Shown: positions 48,647 through 59,429 of the stretch, in pieces
How positions within the stretch are numbered: position 1 is the first letter of the stretch
How the letters are laid out: each line of letters starts with the position of its first letter
Source of the DNA: Congeria kusceri
Lineage: Eukaryota > Mollusca > Bivalvia > Myida > Dreissenidae
Length of the DNA stretch: 64,000 nucleotides
NCBI GenBank assembly: GCA_027627225.1
Contig: CM051029.1
Span: 23,269,851-23,333,850 of the forward strand
Direction: 5' to 3'
Notes under the pieces: generated by a model
The model's database searches: none
Seen by the model: only the letters and a program-made list of their open reading frames with translations
Told to the model about the DNA's origin: nothing
Position numbers and translations under genes: made by a program

Positions 48647-49924
48647 CAGGGATCTCGGAAACCCAAAATCAAGCGTATTTGTACGCATATTTTTTCAAAA
48701 GGACGCATGTCAAACCCATGCCACGAGTCCTTGGGACGCATGCTTTTTGGCTTACTGCGTAGACCCTGTTATTTAACACATACATGAGTGCCTGCAGTAA
48801 ACTCGGCAGTAGTCGCGATAAAATCAATATCGGCCCCTGTACACACTGCATCTGTCAAAGTCTAGTCCTTTAGCTCCGCCCACAGCAGTCCCTTAGCTCC
48901 GCCCACACCATTCCAGACAGTTACTGCTAATTTTCATTGGTAGATTACATTTGTCACTCATTGCTGTGCTTTAACGCACAAGTCAATTAGAATGTGCGAA
49001 ATTGCCGAAATGTGACAAAAGGCGTCCTCAATTAAGAACAGTTTTGAACATATTTGAAAACTTAAAACAAACAACATTGTTAAAATGACTGAAAAACAGT
49101 TTCAGCCGATTTCATTAATTTATATTGCCAATCCAATTTCATGCATAACAACTAAATCTCAGTTGTTATGGTGATAGGAGTTTTTGTTTTGACAGAAATT
49201 TTATATGAAAATCTAGGGCCGAATTTTGACAGGAATATAAAATCATCGATCAATAATCATACATTAAGGAACTTTCTAGTATATAACACCTATGACAAGA
49301 CATTAATTAACAATATTGCCGGTAATTTAAGTACAAAATTTTGCAACATCACATATTTTCGCGACCTCGCAAAAATTTTCATAGCCGATTTTACAGGTCA
49401 CAAACATTTGTAAAACACATGCAACACATAATTTGGTGTTTAATATCACCAATAATTGCTCCTTTCTTACGTTTTTGTGTTGTAAAACCTGTTTCACAAT
49501 TACAATACTTTACAGTAAATTACGCTTTAGTACCTGTCTGCTGTACTGTAATCGACGCATCATGACTTTTTACTAGGCCTATAAATCAGTTAACAAGTTT
49601 AGACCACCTATTGATAATCGCTCAGAATACCTGTTTTAAAATTAATTATTGGTACAAAAATATTGTTTTATAAGACGTAATTAAATATTATGTATTATCA
49701 TTATAATTACATAACCCAATAATAACAATAATTATTATTATTATTATCATGATTATTATTTTATTCATATCTGTCAATTATTGTATAAATGTATAAATTG
49801 CAAAAATGCCATTCCCTCTCGCGTGTCACATACTTAACTTTTATTTCTTTTCTATTTGGGACTCCTACTTTTTAGGGGGAAGGAGTCCCAGGACTCCTAT
49901 TTTAAAATCCTAGTGAGATCCCTG
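48647..49924. mobile_element. hAT-like element, CAGGGATCTC termini
   Basis: Perfect 10-bp inverted ends CAGGGATCTC / GAGATCCCTG, 1278 bp apart. Near the right end is GGAAGGAGTCCCAGGACTCC, also found near the ends at 43905 and 51412. The 8-bp flanks AGAGCAAT / CATGCAAA share only GCAA. No transposase recognised. Confidence 0.55.
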
Positions 49925-49990
49925 CATGCAAATGAATGTCGTGGATAGAAAGTTTATCACGCCCTCAGTCTAATTTGAATTAGTAAAGAT

Positions 49991-51412
49991 GTAAGTGATT
50001 TGTAACACTTCCCCGTTAGGCAGTGTTCTGCCGTGAATTTGGACTATTGGGGACAAGGGCCCTCTTGGCTTTAGAAAGTGGGGACAAATTACAAAAATAT
50101 AGGGACACTGACAAAAAAGTTGTTCACCTCATTAATATTCCCAAAGCAGATTTTTGTTTTGAAAAGTACGTACTAGCTGTTTTCATTCATGTTTTTTTTT
50201 TCTGTTCAAAAAATGATTAATACATAAATACTGTGTTCTTAATTAATTCATAACGTTCTGCTGATCAATGTTACACTGCATTCTTAAATACCGTATAACC
50301 TTGCATTATTAATTTTAATTTGAACAAACAATAAAATCCGTTATAAACACAAGGCGTTAATAATGAAACCTGTTAAAACTACAAAGTGTAACAGTGTTAC
50401 ATCATCAATTAGCCGGGCTTCCAAAACTGTAAGCCGTTAGCAACACTCATAGCAACGGTGTCGGTAATTCGACTTCAAAAGTCTTTGATGTTTCTGCCGA
50501 AATGCGGCTGTCGTCCAGCAGTTTATCGCTGAAAAGCGTGTTTCACGCTTAGCATGTGGACCGCGTGTACAATTATCGATTGATTCTACTGTATCTGAAC
50601 TGTTCAAGCGCTGCCGATAAAGCGTTAATGAATTAGTGTTCTACTGAAAAAATTGGTTATAAATTGATGTCACGATCAATGAAATAAATTTTACTAAATA
50701 CGCCGAATGATTAACTTGTAAATTTTTAAAGAAAATTTGGTGGGGACAAATCATTTATTTTTGCGCCAATGGCGCAAGGCCGCATCCACGGCAGAACACT
50801 GCCGTTAGGTATGCGTTATGTTATGTGCGTGTAATTAACACCCGCGTTTTTAATAAATTGCTACTAATTTACAGAAGGCAATATATTTATTTATGCGAAA
50901 TGAACAGTTTACAAATTATAAGAATTAAGATGAATCTGTGTAACTTGACAATTTTCGTACACCGATCGCGTCAAGCGTGCATCTTCATTTGTAAAAAAAC
51001 TACAACTACTAGTGTTTATTAATAAAATAGCTATTAAAAATCATCACTGTACACGGATTATATGCAAACACTTTTGATGAGGCAACATTTGAATGAAAGT
51101 TAGCGACAGTTTATAGTACTTGTCGAAAGTGAAAGTAAATAAAATGTCGGCGTCCTTTTCTTTTTGTTCCACTTTATAAAAAAAGTTGAGTTAATCCTTT
51201 TTAATGAATAAAGTCCTATTTAATTGTTTAATTGCGAGTAGTTAATAAAAAGTTTGTTTAAATAAGATTTTTGACACTAAGTATTGTAGATGTAGTTGTG
51301 TTTTTTAAGTGGGTGGGGTAGGGGTCTGTTTTGACGATTAGATACTGGGACGCTAACTTTTCCTAGGAAGGAGTCCTGGACTCCTTGTTTTGAAATCCTA
51401 GCAAGAACTCTG
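49991..51412 (-). mobile_element. Arm of an inverted hAT-like pair (right), carrying an inserted element
   Basis: Inverted counterpart of 43905-44507, ending CTAGCAAGAACTCTG at 51412. Without the 781-bp insertion and one target copy, it is about 630 bp. No matching 8-bp duplication was found outside 43905 and 51412, so the two arms may be independent insertions. Confidence 0.6.
50021..50801. mobile_element. Non-autonomous hAT element with perfect 8-bp target duplication
   Basis: Perfect 15-bp TIRs: CAGTGTTCTGCCGTG on the left and its complement CACGGCAGAACACTG on the right. CCGTTAGG lies at both flanks (50013-50020 and 50802-50809). Eight-base duplications and CAG ends are hAT hallmarks. Length 781 bp; no transposase. 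GTGGGGACAAAT-type words recur near both ends. Confidence 0.92.
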
Positions 51413-52705
51413 CAACTGTTTTCATAAAGCATGTTGTATATTTATTTCCATCATAATTGATATATAAATCAGACACCGACTAATTGCCAAACTAAATAAA
51501 ACAATGTAAATGATTTAAAAACTGCATAGCCCTTCTTTCCTTTACTTTCAAGAATCCCAATTGATCGGTTATTTACTCAGCACTTGTTACTCATTAATAT
51601 ACCAAAATTTTGGGCACTGATTAACAACACTACTTGAAAGAGATCATTCTCTGCTACTCCTATATATATGAGGTCAGTATACACCAACCTCAAATCGGTA
51701 AGTGCTATTTTCCTTTGGAATCGTTCCCACATGAATTCATGTCGGAAGCTGCAATTTCATAGTTTACCACTAATTATCTATTTAGCAATGATTCACCATT
51801 AAGTATAAACATTAATTTACCAACTGCATGCCAAAAAGTCAACATAAAACTCACTTTAACACTTAATCCTTATCCTGAAACAAATGCACTGTTCAAATTC
51901 TACGGTAAGTCCTATCTATTGCACTGAGTAATGTAAAACTTGCATACTACTATTTCACTGGTCAGTAAAAATACGAATCGCATATGGCTATAGAATCAAA
52001 TCTTTTGAAGAAATATTTTACCATGTGCACAGTAGAAAGCTGTGACCGCTATTAATAGATTTCATTTAAAAACGAAATTAATTTGACCACTTTCATTACA
52101 GAAATGTGTATATGCGAGTGTAGTTTATTTGATAACATTACGATGTTTTGTTGATATTTGCTTGATTTATGTGCTGTTTTCTTCTTCACTATGGATTAAT
52201 AACATTATTAAATGCATGAAAATATTGATTTTTTTAAGTTTAACCGCAAAAATCGTAAGTTTATGTGAAATTTCGTTGCTACAGGAAATTAGCATAAACT
52301 GTTTAGACATAGTGGATTCTGCCCGTACAAAAAATAGCTCAGAATCCACTGATTATGTCAAATTATTTGGACTAATTCTCTGCCTACTGAAATTCCTGTA
52401 TTTACTGAAGTTTTAGTCAACTGAGTTATACTTCCAACATCTAACGTATAATAAAAACATGAGCATCAAGTATTTCAATAAAATAGTAATTTTACCACTT
52501 CTCAAAAATTAAACATGTTTATTTATCGAGGCCTGTATCTTGACTCTTGTCACTTGTGTGAAAAACGAAACAAACGCTGTTTACCACAGTGGAATTTCAA
52601 GAGCGATAGCTTTTGTCTACGATACACAATGTGCTCAAACTGGAGTTAGAAACAAGTTCACTTTTAAAACTGGCTACCGTATATAAGTTGGTTAATTTAT
52701 AATAC
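51413..52705. other. Proximal intron 1 of Fmr1
   Basis: AT-rich, no repeat element or further exon recognised. It adjoins the exon 1 donor. Enhancer content cannot be judged from sequence alone. Confidence 0.4.
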
Positions 52706-52756
52706 CTTATAAAAGGCACCATTAGTCCCTCTAACTTCTGCAATAAGTTCTTCCAT
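52706..52756 (-). CDS. Fmr1: Fmr1 coding exon 1: start codon and first Tudor strands
   Basis: The exon translates to MEELIAEVRGTNGAFYK, which differs from the first 17 residues of human FMRP at three positions, all mild. The ATG (A at 52756) sits in a favourable context, AAAATGG. The exon ends AAG|gtatta in phase 0, where vertebrate exon 1 also ends. It opens the first Agenet/Tudor domain, which binds methylated lysine and protein partners in FMRP. Just upstream lies a pyrimidine-rich stretch ending in CCCAG (AG at 52776-52777), so the 5' untranslated region may itself be spliced. The next exon is 19 kb downstream. No CGG or GCC triplet tract is visible in the presumed 5' UTR. Confidence 0.95.
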
Positions 52757-53289
52757 TTTCAGGCAAAAGTGTGTTCTGGGAAAAACCGGGTTCTTTAACT
52801 CGGCTTTCCTTGTTTTATCAACAAACGATTTTATTGTGACGGAAACCAAGATGTAGACTGGTTTACAAGGGACAACAAGTCAAGCCGGCCACATGGTAAA
52901 CCGGCCTCAAATTAAAAGAAAACGGATACAATACAGTAAAGATCTGTAAATAATCCTTGTAACTTGTACCTTGTCCTTTTTCGGAGTAGAATAAGCCAGT
53001 GTTGACTTGTAGACTCCTCTGAATAAAGTCCACCCGATCACGCTTTCTAAAATAATTGAGTTAAACTTCATACATTTAAGTATCAATCCTTGAAAATCTA
53101 TCAGCGCATAGTTTAATATACGTGTATATTACAAATACATGAACATCTATGTATGAATATGATTACATACTGGTAAGTGTCATTATGAATATCAAAACAT
53201 ATTATGGTGAGCTAAATTTTATACTAAAGTAATACTGTACGCTAATCTGTTGTGACTTACTGTACTTTATACAAGTATATTATCGTGTA

Positions 53290-53462
53290 CCTGGCGAACG
53301 GACGGAAGGACGGACGGAAGACATGGAATATGATGGTTGAAATGTCGGGGAAGTTCATTTTACACCCGGACGAACGGAATAGAAATTGAAATAGAATTCG
53401 GACGGGCGGACAAAGCGGCGACTAAATGCTCCCACTTTGGGGAGCAAAATAACAGAAATCGT
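53290..53462 (+). mobile_element. 3' terminal fragment of a hairpin-ended element
   Basis: ACGGACGGAAGGACGGACGG microsatellite, then the hairpin ATGCTCCCACTTTGGGGAGC with AAAAT following. Same terminal design as families A-E, with a different hairpin sequence. It lies 0.5 kb upstream of Fmr1 exon 1. Confidence 0.55.
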
Positions 53463-53566
53463 CACGTGTCCATTACATTAAAACTTAGATCGACATTATA
53501 GGCGTAACAGCGTCGTTTCGAGATCGTGATATTGTGGCTTTCAAATTAAGCTATAATAGTTATCTA

Positions 53567-54217
53567 AAGCCTCGGTCACATTGTCACGATTTTGGCTACG
53601 ATTGCCCACGATTCACAGATTCTTGGTGAAATTGGTAGAGCGTGAACACATACGTACTGGCATCTGTGTGAACCTTGAAGAATCTTGGGTGATCCGTATC
53701 GACCGGGAAGCGCTACGACAGTTTTGAACATGTTCAAAACATTCGTGGCTTATCGTAGCGCCGCCACGATTTGTCCAAAACGTAGGACAATTCTAGTGCC
53801 ATCGTATCTTAGTATGGCTTATTCTTACATCCTTCGTAGAGGCATTCGTGGCCTTTCGTGTTTAATCGTGACTGATTTTAAGACATGTATATTACAAGAC
53901 TGTACTAAGTTATGGTACGTTTTGCTACGTATATGGTACGGATTTATACGGTTGACCTACGGTTCAGTTACGATCCCAGTATGATCTTTAAAGGCAACTA
54001 TCATGACTACACACGAATACCGGTATACTCGATGAACCACGATAACGCGACGATTGGGTTGCGTTGCCTGTACGGTTTATCGCGATGTTACCACGCAGAC
54101 TAGGTATACGTAGGTAGACACAAATGGGACACTGTGCATCCCACTCATCACGATTAACACGTCTACGATCAATCGTGGGCTATTGTAGTCAAAATCGTGA
54201 CAGTGTGACCGAGGCTT
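53567..54217. mobile_element. MITE with 45-bp TIRs and TA duplication, upstream of Fmr1
   Basis: Ends AAGCCTCGGTCACATTGTCA and, inverted, AAGCCTCGGTCACACTGTCA, matching over about 45 bp. TA flanks both (53565-53566 and 54218-54219). Inside, GCGCTACGA (53712) and TCGTAGCGC (53754) enclose the perfect palindrome GTTTTGAACATGTTCAAAAC at 53722-53741. Length 651 bp. Confidence 0.85.
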
Positions 54218-54536
54218 TATTTTACCAAGCATGACAATCGCAGAGGAGCTTTATATGTGTAATCAAACTAATCATGTATCTGTATAACTCTTTAATAACG
54301 TTTGTATATATTTTTAACACATGATTTTGTTATTATTACATGTAATATTAAATCTACGCATCCATTATTGGGAGCATAATATTGTTATGTAATCCACAAA
54401 AATATATACTATTCTTCATATTTAATGTACACTATTATTTCAGTACATAGTCTCACCAGTAAAATGAACAATATGCTTAACCTTTGAACATAATAAACAC
54501 CAGATACCAATTAAAAAACCGTTTTCCACCACTCAC

Positions 54537-54607
54537 CCATCAATGTGACATCGCGTTCGTCCTGTAACTGATACCGAAATTGTGATCGAAGATCGTCCCG
54601 TGTCCAT
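54537..54607 (-). CDS. Candidate alternative first exon of Fmr1 (N-terminal extension)
   Basis: An open stretch on the minus strand starts with ATG in a fair context (GAAATGG), encodes 23 residues beginning MDTGRSSITISVSVTGRT, and ends GATGG|gtgagt, a strong donor. A good acceptor (tttttcccag, AG at 52776-52777) precedes Fmr1 exon 1. Splicing the two would give GGA ACA CAC TTT TGC CTG AAA and then the known ATG, in frame, with no stop. This would add 30 residues in front of Met1. The in-frame fit has a one-in-three chance of being accidental, and no family precedent is known to me. The exon could equally be a spliced 5' UTR or unrelated. Confidence 0.3.
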
Positions 54608-54609
54608 TT

Positions 54610-55007
54610 CTCGTGTTACCGAGATCCCAGACAGTGTTACAGAGTGCCTATGGTAGGAAATCGAAAGTACATCGTTGCAAACGACAAATTTATTGCTCTA
54701 TAACACGTAAATGATATTTAATAGCTTTGCTTATATATGAAAGCTTTCATTTTGTGCGAACTTTGTTTACTTTGTTATACCATTATTGAATTTGCCATCC
54801 GTATTCCAAACTTGTTACGGATCTGCCCTCCATATTTAAGAATGTTGCCTCCACTCTAGTATGACCAGTGCAGTTGGAAGTGTTTGAAATTAGCCGATTC
54901 AATGATTGGTTTTAGGATTTATTCATTGGTACTGTTCGTGGAAAATGTTCAAAACATTTGATGGGATATTGATTGGTGAACAGATGTTTTAGACAGCTAC
55001 ACCAAAA
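54610..55007. other. Fmr1 upstream flank
   Basis: Possible promoter region for the candidate upstream exon. No TATA box or other core element could be assigned with confidence. Confidence 0.3.
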
Positions 55008-55592
55008 ACAAGAGGGCCAAGATGAGGTGTTTTAATTCTGTAGTTTTTGAGAGAAAAAATGCCGAACAATGACAATTGAGACAGGGACATACCTCCGTAA
55101 ATAATGCAGCTAAAGCTATAATTCTTGTGCATCTCTATGTATGAAGTTTTGAGTTCAATCCCAACAGTAGTTTTTGAGAAAATGGCCGGACAAGGAAAAT
55201 CGACTCTGTAACGCCATAAATCATGCAGTTAAAATTATCATTATTGTGCACTGCACTCAACCTAACAAACATTTATCCATGTATGAAGTTTGACCCAATC
55301 CCTTCAGTAGTTGTCGAGAAAATGGCCGGACAAGGAAAACTGACACAAGGGAATAACTCCGTAAATAATTTAGAGTAGATTAAGTTAGACTTATAAACTG
55401 TGTGCATTGCCGTCCGCATAACAACCACCTACCCATGTATGAAGTTTGAAGTTGATAACTTAAAGTTAAAGGGTTTGAAAGTTATGCTCCAAACGAAAAA
55501 AAAAACAACTACATACATGCATGCATGCACGCATGCACACACGCACGCACGCACACAGAAAGACAGACAGGCAGACAGCAACATTCAATGAT
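55008..55592 (+). mobile_element. Hairpin-family relative with ACAAGAGGGCC start
   Basis: Starts ACAAGAGGGCCAAGATGAGG and has three units of about 140 bp (GAGAAAATGGCCGGACAAGG, CCATGTATGAAGTTTGA). It closes with an ACGCACGCACGCACACAGAA and AGACAGACAGGCAGACAG microsatellite. No terminal hairpin is visible. Confidence 0.55.
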
Positions 55593-55844
55593 TCACAGCA
55601 AAATATTAATCAATGCATTTATCCTGTAAACAGTGTTAGAGGGAAGATCCATAATTGCCCGGAATTTAGTCACATATTCAATAATATTCATTACACGTCC
55701 ATAAAAAAATACACTAAACATCTATCCACTGTACATTATAAGAACACATATTGCAATCAAACAATACATCACCGGCACATACGTCTTCAAACAAACATCA
55801 TAATGCGCGTAAGGCGCACAGTCTGCACGTTATCACGGCGTCAT

Positions 55845-56250
55845 TTACGTCCACGTCAGAAAACACACACCGAGTTTCTCATAGTATTCGCCGCCGCACT
55901 CCATACAACGTCGGTGACTATGTACCCACTGCGTCATGATGTTCTCATAAAATGATGTGTCGTACTTTTGGAAAATTTGAGATGTCGCTCTCCGTAATTG
56001 TGCTAGCGACTCGAGCCGGCAAACCTTCAACTGTTGTTTAATTGCGAGAAAAATCGAGAAATCGAACGGCCAAATCTAGGCAATATGGCGGGTGTGTAAC
56101 CGTTCCAAAACCGATGACACCGATTTCCAACTGAGTTGCCGCTGCTGTATACGACGAAGCATTGTCCATATGCAATACTAGTAAAAATTGCTCAATCGGG
56201 ACACCGGGTCGCTTTTTCCGCAAAGCATCTGACAGGTCACGTCGGAAAAC
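55845..56250 (-). pseudogene. Mariner transposase C-terminal relic
   Basis: The minus strand opens directly after a splice-acceptor-like ttattttag (AG at 56251-56252) and reads VFRRDLSDALRKKRPGVPIE, then LLVLHMDNASSYTAAATQLE with the second catalytic Asp, then PPYCLDLA. A 2-base loss near 56065 breaks the frame just before the third catalytic Asp. The other frame continues FDFSIFLAIKQQLKV and ends RRCMECGGEYYEKLGVCF, typical of mariner C-termini (D,D34D class). No N-terminal part or TIR was found. Confidence 0.75.
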
Positions 56251-56402
56251 CTAAAATAATTAAGTTTATGTTATGTCATTGCATTTGTAAGAGTACTTTT
56301 AATTCGTTTATTTTGATCATTTAATTAAACAAGAAATGTCTTTAAAAAGACAATCGGCGCTGAAATTAATATTGAGATGTAATTTTTTACCCTAAATATA
56401 AT

Positions 56403-56510
56403 ACAAGAGGACCAAGATGATCGGTTAAGTGATTTCTCGGACCCCAGATTTTTCGGTCCCTACTAAGGAGACTTCTCGGACCCCAGATTTTACGCCACTG
56501 CAGATACGAA
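56403..56510 (+). mobile_element. Start of an ACAAGAGG element, truncated
   Basis: ACAAGAGGACCAAGATGATC matches the start of the element at 55008; the duplicated phrase TTCTCGGACCCCAGATTTT follows twice. It then fades into unassigned sequence. Confidence 0.4.
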
Positions 56511-56848
56511 TACAATTGCGTACTTTTAACAATTCGTTAACTACCGGTACTCGTTGTTCTTTTTCAGGATTGGAAACAAGTGTATTACGAAAATTATCGG
56601 AAATCACCGAATAGCTACGAAAATTATTCCGACCAATCAAATGTTTAGATGTATCCGTTGTCTCAACCGCGTTTCCTCGAGCAGTTTTGCTATTGTATCG
56701 ATATTTGTCAACAACACTAAAAGAGTGAGATGTTCTCAGATTTTTAGATTTGGCGCGGGTTTTCAGTGCGGCAAATTACGAGGTTAAGATTGGATGCTCG
56801 CAACCAGTGATTGCAAGGATTTATTTTTCATAAAAGCCTGGTCAGTAA

Positions 56849-56886
<38 letters not shown>

Positions 56887-58576
56887 ATGAACATCACATC
56901 AATCAACAAAAATATTATTGACATTGCTTTTCGCAAACGTTTGAATCAACATTTAGACATTTAGAAGCAACAATGCACATTAAACAAGATGAATTAATAA
57001 AAACAAGCAAACCCAATGCTAACAAGACTAGAAACAAAGCAAATAAATATATACATGCATGAGTTAGGAAACTGACCATAATGTTTCAATCACAGCAACA
57101 CAGAGAGCAAATTTAGGAAGATTTATCATTGGTTTGTAGGTTGATTGCTTATTTCACAGATAACTAGATTTAAACAAACCGGTTTTGGAAAAGAATAAGC
57201 GAAGTTTCTGTGTGTTATTCTGTTCATTTTAAGGAAAGGAAACGCATGTACAGTACAAATAATTATTTGCGATTTGCTCATACTACGTACAAACCTCCGC
57301 GCAGAGATTTGACTGGTTCCGAGCATAGCTCTAATCAAATCCCTGCCGTCATAACAAACCACGTGATGATGATCGATTTAAATCTTCTAGATATTATATA
57401 TGGTTTTAATTAGTTATTTTCTTTTAATGTTTTCATTATTTGATTCAAACCATATAAAAAGTCAAATTATGTAGAATATTGCACTGAGTTGCATTAAATA
57501 AGTAAAAGTTACAAACACGTAATCCTTCCAGATCTTGAAGGATTTTACCTGATGGCAGTGGTTGCCGTTAACCGATAGGGGAGGTAACCGCTGCGAGGAG
57601 TTTGATTACGTACAAGTGTCATCAGTGAAACATATAAGCCATTTCAAAAATTACAGGAAGAAATTCTCGTTTTAGGTTTTACGTTTATGGTGCATTTGAA
57701 GAAGACAATCATTTCTCCACTATCCGCATGTTATGTCGTCGGCTTGTACAGTCACCGTCGGCAATCACCGTAACTGTCTGCTTGGTGACATATCGTTTAT
57801 TTCCGGTCATAATCAGCACTCACCGGATCTGTCTACTTGGTGGCATATTGCCTGTTTCCTGTCATTCACAAACAATCAGCCGAAATATCCTAGTGATACA
57901 CCATCGTCTGTGTACGGTCACCATCGACAACCACAGGAAGAATAAACGTGGTGACATGTCATCTGTTTCCGGTACTCATCGGAACTTTGCACATGGTTTC
58001 CGGTCGTCACCACACTCAACGGATCTACCAGCAAGTGGCATCATAAGTTAAGTTGCAATGTTTTATTGTGTTCGTTATCTCCATACAATATTACTTTTAT
58101 CAATGTGCATATGTATATCAAACATTAACAATATTTAATTACGTTATTTTGTGTATTTTCCATCGAACACTGACTGATCATTTGAAATACATACACATAC
58201 TATGACAACAATTAAATACTTGTCTTGTGAAGTATGTTCAGTTGGATTCCTCGTAACGATGGGTAACCATGGCGAAGTGATGGAAGTGGCGCCCCCATCA
58301 TGTCATCATGGTCATCCATAAATGGGAAATACAACTGTCCGGGTTAGATACATTGTAAAACCAAAGACAAATTACATACCAGTAAATAAATAATAAAGTT
58401 ATAAATATTGACTTTTATGCGGTATTTTCAAATGATTTGTCAGTTTTCAAAATCTAATTTAAGGAAACAAATTATTCAACTAAAACGTATATATTTAGAT
58501 GAATTTTAAAAATAAACACAGGGAGATTAAAGGTGAAAGAGCACACATCTACTTATTTATAATTTTATAATAGTTT
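56511..58576. other. Intergenic or unidentified sequence
   Basis: Holds a (TTA)n microsatellite at 56849-56885 and a weakly repeated stretch at 57750-57960 (CGTAACTGTCTGCTTGG, GATCTGTCTACTTGGTGG). ACCTCCGCGCAGAGATTTGA at 57293 recurs near 63417, so it belongs to a repeat. No gene recognised. Confidence 0.4.
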
Positions 58577-58765
58577 ATGTCTATTAACATTTTTATGTTA
58601 TTTGGGGCATTTTTCTGCTTCATGAATCACGCCAGGGCAAATAACACACGGACTCTGACAACAAAGTCGAATATGAGTGTGCATGCGTCCGAAAAGCCAG
58701 ATTCACATCGGGTTCCGGTTTCCAAAAAGACATCGCATCGCCAGACAATCTGCATTGGTACGCTG
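58577..58765 (+). CDS. Candidate first exon of a secreted protein
   Basis: Starts with ATG and encodes 63 residues. The first 21, MSINIFMLFGAFFCFMNHAR plus A, look like a signal peptide (hydrophobic core, A-R-A cleavage site). A basic, Ser/Thr-rich stretch follows, and the exon ends ACGCTG|gtgagc in phase 0. A possible second exon at 59274-59392 (acceptor tcacag, donor CAACG|gtaagc) would continue TCRRCFRRLPSRDRSKFQYF in frame. No similarity is recognised, and the pair may be accidental. It would be transcribed divergently from Fmr1. Confidence 0.22.
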
Positions 58766-58769
58766 GTGA

Positions 58770-59425
58770 GCACTTTAACTGTAACTTACAGTAAGCAACA
58801 TCGGAAAGACTGTTTTAAATCTTAAATTAAAGCCATTCAGTTCAATATAAAGTTTTAATCAGACAATGCTACAAAATACATTTATAATTTTTTATAATTG
58901 AATAAAATATCTGATTGTTCTATAGTACAAGGGAATGGCAATATATAATTATGTAACTGGGCGCTTTTTTATCGTGTTTTAATTCAGCTATGTTGGATGA
59001 ATTAAACTGTTAGAGCAAAAATATATATTATGCATATGTATAGAATATACTATATATAATAATTTTAGACCACAGTATTGCAACAATTTTATTGATAAGG
59101 AAACGGAATTTTGTCAGCGTAGCTATAGGGTGGACAAGTGTTAATTAAATGCAAGTTTTAATTTAAATATGTTGAACTTCGAGCGGTTTTTAAACATTCG
59201 CGGATATTATTTTACTGCGCTCTCTACACACACTGTGTATTTTAAAAGTCCGAGGATCTGTGCACAATCACAGACATGCAGACGGTGTTTCCGGCGTTTA
59301 CCTAGCAGGGACCGTAGTAAATTCCAGTACTTCAAGAGTTCGCCAGCATCAACGGAAACTGTCACTGACCCGAGCAACTTAAGAAACCAACGGTAAGCTA
59401 TTTCTTTCTGATATGCTTGTACTGA
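58770..59425. other. Unassigned sequence around the candidate second exon
   Basis: AT-rich, apart from the more GC-rich patch at 59240-59392 that could be an exon. No repeat recognised. Confidence 0.3.
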
Positions 59426-59429
59426 ATAT

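Larger units (their letters stand above)
5512..52756 (-). other. Fmr1: Fmr1 gene body, coding exons 1-7 and introns 1-6 (3' part outside window)
   Basis: Seven exons read right to left on the minus strand join without a frame break into 212 codons that follow the FMRP/FXR N-terminus from the initiator Met to the end of KH0. Exon borders fall at the same protein positions as I recall for vertebrate FMR1 exons 1-7, and exons 2 and 7 have the vertebrate lengths (53 and 117 nt). The family are cytoplasmic, polysome-associated RNA-binding proteins that repress translation and act in neurons and germline. The encoded part holds two Agenet/Tudor folds (about residues 1-50 and 60-115) and KH0 (about 125-205). 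Introns 1-6 are about 19.2, 5.1, 9.7, 5.1, 0.6 and 6.8 kb. I looked for exon 8 (start of KH1) between 1 and 5511 and did not find it, so it must lie beyond the left edge. Confidence 0.96.

Noticed and set aside
55521..55955. 144-residue plus-strand frame
   Set aside because: It is made of the ACGC/GACA microsatellite and the antisense strand of the mariner relic.
57728..58051. Overlapping plus-strand frames of 107 and 70 residues
   Set aside because: A weakly repeated stretch opens several frames. No signal peptide, domain or convincing splice sites.
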